7,901 bases of DNA, from the NCBI RefSeq assembly GCF_910584465.1, contig NZ_CAJUBK010000083.1, positions 1 to 7,901 on the forward strand. Reading direction: 5' to 3'. The DNA comes from an uncultured Oscillibacter sp. Lineage in GTDB: Bacteria > Bacillota > Clostridia > Oscillospirales > Oscillospiraceae. Each line of letters begins with the position of its first letter. Positions within the stretch are counted from its first letter, which is position 1. Under the pieces are notes generated by a model, which saw only the letters and a program-made list of their open reading frames with translations, was not told where the DNA came from and searched no databases. Of the stretch, positions 1-4,650 are shown in pieces. A program made the position numbers and the translations under genes.

Positions 1-300
1 CTCGCTGGGCATGCCCAGGAACAGCCGGGCGGAGCCCTCCTTGATGAGGGGGTCGGTGCGGAGCTCCTCCACCTGTCCCCAGGAGATATCCTTGATGCTG
101 GCGTGGCAGTCGCCCCCCGCCTGGCGGAAGTTCTCCTGCTGGAAGGAGTAGTTGATGGAGGAGGCGATGGTGAACAGGGAGGTGAACAGCACGGTGGTCA
201 GGGCGATGGCCAGGACGGCCACGATGTTCCGGGTCCTGGCCGCCTTCATGGACCGGAAGCCCAGGCGGCGGATGCAGCCCCTATTGGCGACTCGGATCAT
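1..300 (-). CDS. ABC transporter permease, FtsX/MacB type, N-terminal 100 residues (partial)
   Basis: The first 100 residues of a membrane permease; the gene continues past the left edge of the window. A basic cytoplasmic start (RVANRGCIRRLGFRSMKAAR) is followed by one clear membrane helix at about residues 25-47 (IVAVLAIALTTVLFTSLFTIA), then the start of an extracellular domain (QQENFRQAGGDCHAS, with a PLIKEG motif). This layout is typical of large (about 800 residue) Firmicutes permeases of the FtsX/MacB-like family, which work with LolD/MacB/BceA-type ATPases. The ATG at 298-300 lies three bases after the ATPase stop and is in the same reading frame. The purine-rich end of the ATPase gene (GGGGAGGAGGGG) serves as its ribosome binding site, which suggests translational coupling. 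By context it probably exports or senses a peptide, antibiotic or lipid. The substrate cannot be read from this fragment. Confidence 0.85.
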   Translation of the reverse strand, partial: MIRVANRGCIRRLGFRSMKAARTRNIVAVLAIALTTVLFTSLFTIASSINYSFQQENFRQAGGDCHASIKDISWGQVEELRTDPLIKEGSARLFLGMPSE

Positions 301-303
301 GGC

Positions 304-993
304 TCACCCCTCCTCCCCGGTGGTCCGGGAGGAGCGGATCTTCCCGTCCTCGATGCGGATGATGCGGTCCGCCATTTGGGCGATCTCCTCGTTGTGGGTG
401 ATCATGACGATGGTCTGGGCGAACTTCTGGCTGGTGATCTTCAAAAGGCCCATCACATCCTGGCTGGTCCGGGAGTCCAGGTTGCCCGTGGGCTCGTCGG
501 CCAGGACGATGGCGGGCTTGGCCGCCAGGGCCCGGGCGATGGCCACCCGCTGCTGCTGTCCGCCGGAGAGGTTGTTGGGGAGGTTCTGGAGCTTCTTCTC
601 CAGGCCCAGGGTCTCGACGATCTGGTCCACGTATCCCGCGTCCGGCTGCTGGCCGTCCAGCTGGATGGGCAGGACGATGTTCTCATAGACGTTCAGCACC
701 GGGACCAGGTTGTAGTTCTGGAAGACGAAGCCGATCTTCCGGCGGCGGAAGATGGTGAGGGCCTCGTCCTTGAGGGCGAAGATGTCCCGCCCGTCCACGG
801 CGACGGAGCCGGAGGTGGGCCGGTCGAGCCCACCCAGCATGTGCAGCAGGGTGGACTTGCCGGAGCCGGAGGTGCCCACCACGGCGGCGAACTCGCCTTT
901 TTCGATCTTCAGGTCCACGCCGTCCAGGGCATGGACTTCCGTCTCGCCGGAGCCGTAGGTCTTGCGCAGGTCCTTGGTCTCTAAGATCGTCAT
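304..993 (-). CDS. ABC transporter ATP-binding protein, LolD/MacB/BceA family
   Basis: A cytoplasmic ATPase of 229 residues, the normal length for this family. It powers the adjoining FtsX-type permease. All catalytic motifs are intact: Walker A GTSGSGKST at residues 40-48, Q-loop FQN with Gln92, signature LSGGQ at 142-146, Walker B IVLADEPTGNLDS with Asp166/Glu167, and the switch histidine in ITHN at His200. The PTGNLDS stretch after Walker B and the VHALDGVDL start are characteristic of the MacB/LolD/BceA group. The ATG at 991-993 has a GGAGG site at 1001-1005 with a 7-base spacer. It follows the histidine kinase gene by 113 bp, a gap that holds repeats likely to control this gene, and it is coupled to the permease downstream. 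The link to the two-component system suggests a Bce-like detoxification or envelope-stress module. Substrate unknown. Confidence 0.95.
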   Translation of the reverse strand: MTILETKDLRKTYGSGETEVHALDGVDLKIEKGEFAAVVGTSGSGKSTLLHMLGGLDRPTSGSVAVDGRDIFALKDEALTIFRRRKIGFVFQNYNLVPVLNVYENIVLPIQLDGQQPDAGYVDQIVETLGLEKKLQNLPNNLSGGQQQRVAIARALAAKPAIVLADEPTGNLDSRTSQDVMGLLKITSQKFAQTIVMITHNEEIAQMADRIIRIEDGKIRSSRTTGEEG

Positions 994-1012
994 AACGATG
1001 CCTCCATAAGGA

Positions 1013-1046
1013 AAAGTCTGTATTGTCTCTCGACGATACAGACTTT
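1013..1046 (-). promoter_or_regulatory. Perfect 11-bp inverted repeat/hairpin in front of the ABC transporter genes
   Basis: AAAGTCTGTAT (1013-1023) is repeated as its exact reverse complement ATACAGACTTT (1036-1046), with 12 bases between. In the minus-strand transcript the interior adds three more pairs (GUC/GAC) after one C-A mismatch and closes on GAGA, a GNRA tetraloop. The element ends 7 bases upstream of the ATPase ribosome binding site (1001-1005). It could be a DNA operator for a dimeric regulator, possibly the adjacent response regulator. It could also be an RNA hairpin in the leader: the downstream arm runs into ACUUUUCC, but the stem is AT-rich and the U-run short, so it would be a weak terminator or attenuator. 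The repeat is seen directly; its role is inferred. Confidence 0.7.
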
Positions 1047-1057
1047 ACACCGGGAAT

Positions 1058-1075
1058 CTTTCCGCGTCCTTTCCG
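1058..1075 (-). repeat. CGGAAAG direct repeat, 11-bp period: candidate response-regulator site
   Basis: On the minus strand CGGAAAG occurs at 1069-1075 and again at 1058-1064, exactly one helical turn (11 bp) apart. OmpR/PhoB-family regulators generally bind head-to-tail half-sites with about this spacing. The pair lies between the kinase stop and the inverted repeat ahead of the transporter genes, where an activator site would be expected. I see no good -35/-10 pair in this gap, as would be expected for a promoter that depends on an activator. The function is inference. Confidence 0.4.
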
Positions 1076-1106
1076 AAATCTAACAGAGCTGACACGATCT
1101 CGCCCC

Positions 1107-2003
1107 TCAGCCCCGGGGCAGGAACAGGGAGAACGTCGTCCCCTGCCCCGGATGGGAGAAGGCTTTCACATAGCCCCCCTGCCCCTCGGCGATCTGCCGG
1201 ACCAGGCAGAGCCCCACGCCCACGCCCTCGGCCTCCTCCGTGCCCGGCCCCCGGTAGAAGCGCCGGAACACCTTCGCCAGCTCTTCCTCCGCCATGCCCG
1301 GCCCGGTGTCCGCCACGTCGATCCGGGCGAACAGCTCATAGGACCGGGCCCGGACGGTGACGCTCCCGGAGGGGGTGTATTTGACGGCGTTGTCGATCAG
1401 GTTGCAGACGGCCTCCGCCGTCCACTTGGGGTCGAAGACGGCCTCCGCCTCCCCGGGCCCCAGGGTCAGGGCCAGGCCCTTCTCCGCCGCCTCCGGGGCG
1501 AACTGGCCCACGGCCTCCTCCAGCATGGGGCCCAGCGCCCCGGGGCGGGGATGCAGGGCCAGCACGCCGGTCTCCAGGCGGGAGGTCTTCACCAGCGCCT
1601 CGATCAGGGACCGGAGCTTGCGCGCCTGGGCGCTGAGGGCGGCGGTGTACTCCCGCTGCTCCGGGGCCTGCTCCTCCAGGAGCTGGGCGTACAGCAGGAC
1701 GTTGGCGATGGGGGTCTTGGTCTGGTGGGAGATGTCGGCGATGAGGGACTTGATCTTGTCCTTCTCCTCCCGCAGGTCCCGGGCGGAGACGGCGGAGGCG
1801 CTGAGGTAGTGGGCCAGCTTCGTCTCCACGGCGGAGAGGAGGCTCTCGTCGAAGGCCGCCTCCCGGAAGTCCCCCCGGACCGCCTCGTCCAGCATCCGCT
1901 CCAGGCGGCGCAGCAGCCGCGCCGTTCGCCAGCGATGCCAGAGGGACGACGCCGCCAGGGCCAGCGCCAGGGCGGCGAGGCACAGGTATCCCGCTCTCGT
2001 CAT
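1107..2003 (-). CDS. Sensor histidine kinase with a single N-terminal membrane helix and no sensor domain
   Basis: A 298-residue membrane kinase that should phosphorylate the response regulator encoded just upstream. One hydrophobic helix spans about residues 5-21, followed at once by basic WHRWRTARLLRR; no second helix or extracellular loop is present. The HisKA domain has the H-box ISHQTKTP with phospho-accepting His93. The HATPase domain shows the N-box NLIDNAVKYT (Asn201-Asn205), the G1 box DTGPGM (232-237), the F-box FRRFYRG (246-252) and the G2 box GVGVGL (260-265). The sequence Q94-T95-K96-T97-P98 after the H-box histidine is common in Firmicutes kinases that serve ABC transporters. 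The start is firm: the preceding in-frame codons are GGG and the regulator's TGA stop, so the protein cannot extend upstream. With no input domain, sensing may pass through the transporter, as in BceS-like kinases, although those usually have two helices. Confidence 0.95.
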   Translation of the reverse strand: MTRAGYLCLAALALALAASSLWHRWRTARLLRRLERMLDEAVRGDFREAAFDESLLSAVETKLAHYLSASAVSARDLREEKDKIKSLIADISHQTKTPIANVLLYAQLLEEQAPEQREYTAALSAQARKLRSLIEALVKTSRLETGVLALHPRPGALGPMLEEAVGQFAPEAAEKGLALTLGPGEAEAVFDPKWTAEAVCNLIDNAVKYTPSGSVTVRARSYELFARIDVADTGPGMAEEELAKVFRRFYRGPGTEEAEGVGVGLCLVRQIAEGQGGYVKAFSHPGQGTTFSLFLPRG

Positions 2004-2006
2004 CCC

Positions 2007-2705
2007 TCAGCCCTCTTTCCCGCCGGTGGTCCAGGTGTAGCCGATGCCGTAGACGGTCTTCAGGAACCGGGGCTTGGAGGGGACCTCCTCCAGCTTGCCC
2101 CGGAGGCGCTTCACCGTCACGGACAGGGCGTTCTCGTCCACGTACTCCGCCCCGTCGGTCCAGATGCGGTCCACCAGCAGCGCCCGGGGCATGGTCCGGC
2201 CCCGGTTCTCCACCAGGAGGCGGAGGAGCTTCTGCTCCGTCTTGCTCAGGTCGATGAGCCGCCCGCCCCGGCGGAACTCCATGCGCTCGAAGTCGAAGGA
2301 GAAGTCCTCCAGCACGATGGGGCCGTCCCGGGCGGGCCCTTTGCCCGTCCGGCGGAGCTGGGCGTTGACCCGCGCCCGGAGGACCGCCAGGGAGAAGGGC
2401 TTCGTCACGTAATCGTCCGCCCCGGACTCCAGGCCCGCCACGATGTCCGTCTCCATGTCGTTGGCGGTCAGCAGGATGACGGGCAGGGCCCGCCCGGCGG
2501 CCCGGATCTCCCGGAGGAGGTCCAGGCCGCTGCCGTCGGGGAGGTTTACGTCCAGCAGGAGGAGGTCGAACGCCCGCTCCGCCAGGGCCGCCCGGGCGGC
2601 GGAGAGGGTCCGGCACAAAGCCAGCTCCAGCGCCGGGTCCCTGAGGGCCAGGCAGAGGCCGTCCCCCAGGGCCCGGTCGTCCTCCACGATCAAAACAGGT
2701 CTCAT
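2007..2705 (-). CDS. OmpR/PhoB-family response regulator
   Basis: A 232-residue transcription factor, full length for the family. The receiver domain (about residues 1-115) has the acidic pocket Glu8-Asp9-Asp10, phosphoacceptor Asp52 in LLLLDVNLPDGSG, Thr80, Tyr99 and Lys102 in the KPF motif. The C-terminal winged helix (about 128-228) includes DLSKTEQKLLRLL, the recognition-helix region ENALSVTVKRLRGKL and the closing hairpin VYGIGYTW, all typical of OmpR/PhoB. The ATG at 2703-2705 follows an AGGTGAGG ribosome binding site. It is probably cotranscribed with the kinase, whose ATG begins three bases after this stop in the same frame. The likely target is the transporter promoter region at 994-1106. 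No clear promoter is visible in the 96 bp upstream, so read-through from prfC or a weak promoter must drive it. Confidence 0.95.
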   Translation of the reverse strand: MRPVLIVEDDRALGDGLCLALRDPALELALCRTLSAARAALAERAFDLLLLDVNLPDGSGLDLLREIRAAGRALPVILLTANDMETDIVAGLESGADDYVTKPFSLAVLRARVNAQLRRTGKGPARDGPIVLEDFSFDFERMEFRRGGRLIDLSKTEQKLLRLLVENRGRTMPRALLVDRIWTDGAEYVDENALSVTVKRLRGKLEEVPSKPRFLKTVYGIGYTWTTGGKEG

Positions 2706-2800
2706 ATCCTCACCTCTCCCATGCCCGCCGCGCTCCGGCGGGGCGTCCCCGGCGGGAAGGGCCGGACGGAGCGCAGCGGCAGGAGCGGGATCTCCGGCAT
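2702..2800 (-). other. Possible 32-codon small ORF bridging prfC and the response regulator gene
   Basis: An ATG at 2798-2800 lies one base after the prfC stop. It opens a 32-codon frame (start MPEIPLLPLRSVRPF, Pro/Arg-rich, ending GMGEVRI) whose TGA overlaps the regulator's ATG as ATGA. There is no good ribosome binding site, but the tight joins on both sides would allow reinitiation. In GC-rich DNA a frame of this length can arise by chance. I do not recognise the peptide. Confidence 0.15.
2724..2742 (-). repeat. GC-rich 7-bp hairpin between prfC and the response regulator gene
   Basis: CCCGCCG (2724-2730) pairs with CGGCGGG (2736-2742) across a 5-base loop. The octamer CCGGCGGG at 2735-2742 is repeated at 2749-2756, so an alternative fold is possible. 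No U-run follows on the minus strand, so this is not a convincing intrinsic terminator. prfC transcription may therefore continue into the two-component genes. Confidence 0.3.
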
Positions 2801-2801
2801 C

Positions 2802-4385
2802 TCATGACACGGACAGGGCGTCCTCCAGCACGAGGCCGGGGTTGTGCTTCGTCAGGAAGCCCACGGACCACTCGCCGCCGAAGGCCACCAGCAGACGGCC
2901 CTTGAAGTCCTCCAGGATGGCCGCGCCGGTGCACAGCACCAGCTCGTCGGGCCCGCAGGGGCACTCGGCAATCAGCCGCAGGTGGTCATAGGGCAGGCCC
3001 TCCATATAGAGCTCGACGCCGTACTCCGCCTTCATGCGGTACTGGAACACGTCGAACTGCAGCGTGCCCACCACGCCCACCACGACCTCCTCCATGCCGC
3101 CGCCGGGGCGCTTGAAGATCTGGATGGCGCCCTCCTGGGCGATCTGCTCCGTGCCCTTGATGAACTGCTTGCGCTTCATGGTGTCCTTGGGGGAGACCCG
3201 CATGAAGTGCTCCGGCTCGAAGGTGGGGATGCCGGCGTAGCGGAACTTCTTCCCCGGCACGGTGACGGTGTCGCCGATGGAGAAGATGCCGGGGTCGAAC
3301 ACGCCGATGATGTCCCCGGCGTAAGCCTCGTCCACGATCTCCCGCTCCGCGGCCATCATCTGCTGGGGCTGGGAGAGGCGCATCTTCTTGCCGGACTGGA
3401 CGTGATAGTACTCCGTGTCCCGCTGGAAGCGGCCGGAGCAGATCCGCAGGAAGGCCAGGCGGTCCCGGTGGGCCTTGTTCATGTTGGCCTGGATCTTGAA
3501 GACGAAGGCGGAGAAGTCCGGGGAGGAGGCGTCGATCTCCTCCTCCCCCGCCATGCGGCTCAGGGGCGCGGTGGTCATGCGGAGGAACTCCTTCAAAAAG
3601 GGCTCCACGCCGAAGTTGGTCAGGGCGGAGCCGAAGAACACGGGGGACAAGGTCCCGTTCCGGACGGCCTCCAGGTCCAGGTCCCGGCCCGCGCCCAAAA
3701 GCTCCACCTCCTCCTGGAGCTGACGCCAGCGCCCCTCGCCGATCATGCCGCTCACGGCGGGGTCCCCCAGGTCCACCTCGGTGGCCTCGGCCTTCTTGGC
3801 GTGGCCCTCGCCGGAGAAGAAGAGGATGCGGGCGGCCTCCCGGTCATAGACGCCCTGGAACTCCTTCCCGGAGCCGATGGGCCAGTTCATGGGATAAGTG
3901 TCGATGCCAAGCTCGGCCTCCACCTCGCCGCACAGCTCCAGGGGGTCCCGGCTCTCCCGGTCCATCTTGTTGATGAAGGTGAAGATGGGGATGTGCCGCA
4001 GGGCGCAGACCTTGAAGAGCTTCCGCGTCTGGGGCTCCACGCCCTTGGCCCCGTCGATGACCATGACGGCGGAGTCCGCCGCCATGAGGGTGCGGTAGGT
4101 GTCCTCGGAGAAGTCCTGGTGTCCCGGGGTGTCCAGGATGTTGACGCAGTATCCGTCGTGCTGGAACTGCATGACGGAGGAGGTGACGGAGATGCCGCGC
4201 TGCTTCTCGATCTCCATCCAGTCGGAGGTGGCGGCGCGGGCGCGTTTGCCCTTGACCTCCCCCGCCTGGGCGATGGCTCCGCCGTAGAGGAGGAGCTTTT
4301 CCGTGAGGGTCGTCTTGCCCGCGTCGGGGTGGGAGATGATGGCGAAGGTACGCCTGCGGGCGATCTCGTCTTTGAAAGCAGTCAT
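2802..4385 (-). CDS. prfC: Peptide chain release factor 3 (RF3)
   Basis: A translational GTPase of 527 residues, close to E. coli RF3 (529). RF3 recycles RF1/RF2 from the ribosome after peptide release. The GTPase domain is complete: G1 HPDAGKTT (residues 19-26), switch I with GISVTSS (64-70), G3 DTPGHQD (85-91) and G4 NKMD (139-142). RF3-specific stretches include TSDWMEIEKQRGISVTSS, SEDTYRTL and, towards the C-terminus, VVGVVGTLQFDVFQYRMKAEYGVE; these separate it from EF-G and TetM-type proteins. The start ATG at 4383-4385 has AGGAGG at 4393-4398 with a 7-base spacer. It has its own divergent promoter region and is a housekeeping gene, apparently unrelated in function to the two-component genes downstream. 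The C-terminus (ending EDALSVS) is intact. Confidence 0.97.
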   Translation of the reverse strand: MTAFKDEIARRRTFAIISHPDAGKTTLTEKLLLYGGAIAQAGEVKGKRARAATSDWMEIEKQRGISVTSSVMQFQHDGYCVNILDTPGHQDFSEDTYRTLMAADSAVMVIDGAKGVEPQTRKLFKVCALRHIPIFTFINKMDRESRDPLELCGEVEAELGIDTYPMNWPIGSGKEFQGVYDREAARILFFSGEGHAKKAEATEVDLGDPAVSGMIGEGRWRQLQEEVELLGAGRDLDLEAVRNGTLSPVFFGSALTNFGVEPFLKEFLRMTTAPLSRMAGEEEIDASSPDFSAFVFKIQANMNKAHRDRLAFLRICSGRFQRDTEYYHVQSGKKMRLSQPQQMMAAEREIVDEAYAGDIIGVFDPGIFSIGDTVTVPGKKFRYAGIPTFEPEHFMRVSPKDTMKRKQFIKGTEQIAQEGAIQIFKRPGGGMEEVVVGVVGTLQFDVFQYRMKAEYGVELYMEGLPYDHLRLIAECPCGPDELVLCTGAAILEDFKGRLLVAFGGEWSVGFLTKHNPGLVLEDALSVS

Positions 4386-4435
4386 GTGACAGCCTCCTAT
4401 TCAATAGATGATGGGATGTCTTCCACGGATTATAT

Positions 4436-4464
4436 AATATAGCATGGATCTCCCCGGTTTGCAA
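4436..4464 (-). promoter_or_regulatory. Predicted promoter of prfC
   Basis: Reading the minus strand, TTGCAA (4459-4464) stands 17 bp before TATATT (4436-4441), a fair sigma-A-type pair. A perfect TATAAT also occurs at 4429-4434, but its correctly spaced -35 position is poor. Either -10 box would give a short leader (about 35-45 bases) before the prfC start. This is an AT-rich island in otherwise GC-rich DNA. Confidence 0.55.
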
Positions 4465-4482
4465 CCACGGGAGCGGAGATCC
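4446..4482. repeat. 8-bp inverted repeat spanning the prfC -35 region
   Basis: GGATCTCC (4446-4453) is matched exactly by GGAGATCC (4475-4482). Within the 21-base interval, GGTT-TGC-AACC (4456-4466) forms a smaller nested dyad centred on the TTGCAA -35 box. The position over the promoter suggests an operator, but no regulator is identifiable here and short dyads also occur by chance. Confidence 0.4.
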
Positions 4483-4507
4483 CCGCCCCCGTTCGCCCGG
4501 CCGGCGC

Positions 4508-4537
4508 GCGCCATACAGAAATGCGCCATGCAGAAAT
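4508..4537 (+). repeat. Tandem 15-bp repeat upstream of the fapA-like promoter
   Basis: GCGCCATACAGAAAT (4508-4522) is followed with no gap by GCGCCATGCAGAAAT (4523-4537); 14 of 15 bases match. The second copy ends five bases before the predicted -35 box (TTGATA, 4543-4548), where an activator would bind. The repeat might also be a simple local duplication. It follows a GC palindrome (GGCGCGCGCC, 4503-4512) that shares its last bases. Confidence 0.6.
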
Positions 4538-4542
4538 AATAC

Positions 4543-4571
4543 TTGATAATTTCTCTTGGGGGTGATATGCT
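4543..4571 (+). promoter_or_regulatory. Predicted promoter of the DUF342/FapA-like gene
   Basis: TTGATA (4543-4548), a 17-bp spacer and TATGCT (4566-4571) form a good sigma-A-type promoter. The bases before the -10 box read TGA, giving the extended TGn motif. Transcription would start near 4578, leaving a leader of about 75 bases. Confidence 0.6.
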
Positions 4572-4576
4572 GTAAG

Positions 4577-4589
4577 CGATATTATATCG
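4577..4589. repeat. CGATAT-T-ATATCG palindrome at the predicted transcription start
   Basis: Six-base arms around one central base, located where transcription of the FapA-like gene is predicted to begin. It could be a repressor site. It is short and AT-rich, so chance is a real alternative. Confidence 0.25.
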
Positions 4590-4640
4590 TGGACGGACCG
4601 CCATGACCCGGGGGATCGGTCGTTAAAAGTGGATTCTGAA

Positions 4641-4650
4641 AAAGGCAGGG
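4641..4650 (+). promoter_or_regulatory. Ribosome binding site of the FapA-like gene, two possible starts
   Basis: AAAGGCAGGG directly precedes ATG at 4651. The AAAGG part would serve ATG 4651 (5-base spacer), while the AGGG part would serve ATG 4657 (6-base spacer, protein starting MSIFDRFV). The two starts differ by two residues and cannot be resolved by eye. Confidence 0.5.

Noticed and set aside
103..984. Plus-strand open frame opposite the ABC ATPase
   Set aside because: It is antisense to an ATPase with every motif intact, and its translation is a Gly/Asp/Leu-rich artefact.
1023..2807. Long plus-strand open frame (594 codons) opposite the two-component genes
   Set aside because: It is antisense to two genes with intact catalytic motifs. 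Its translation is low-complexity (Gly/Leu/Pro/Arg/Gln-rich), as expected from the complement of GC-rich coding DNA.
2844..4442. Long plus-strand open frame (532 codons) opposite prfC
   Set aside because: It is antisense to a complete RF3 gene, is rich in His/Leu/Gly/Asp/Val with no recognisable domain, and has no ribosome binding site.
4503..4512. GGCGCGCGCC palindrome
   Set aside because: It is simple GC alternation in GC-rich DNA, so it carries little information by itself.
4596..4621. Possible structured leader or riboswitch (GACCG/CGGTC) before the fapA-like gene
   Set aside because: There are only five pairs around a 16-base loop, and none of the conserved cores of cyclic di-GMP or other riboswitches I know.
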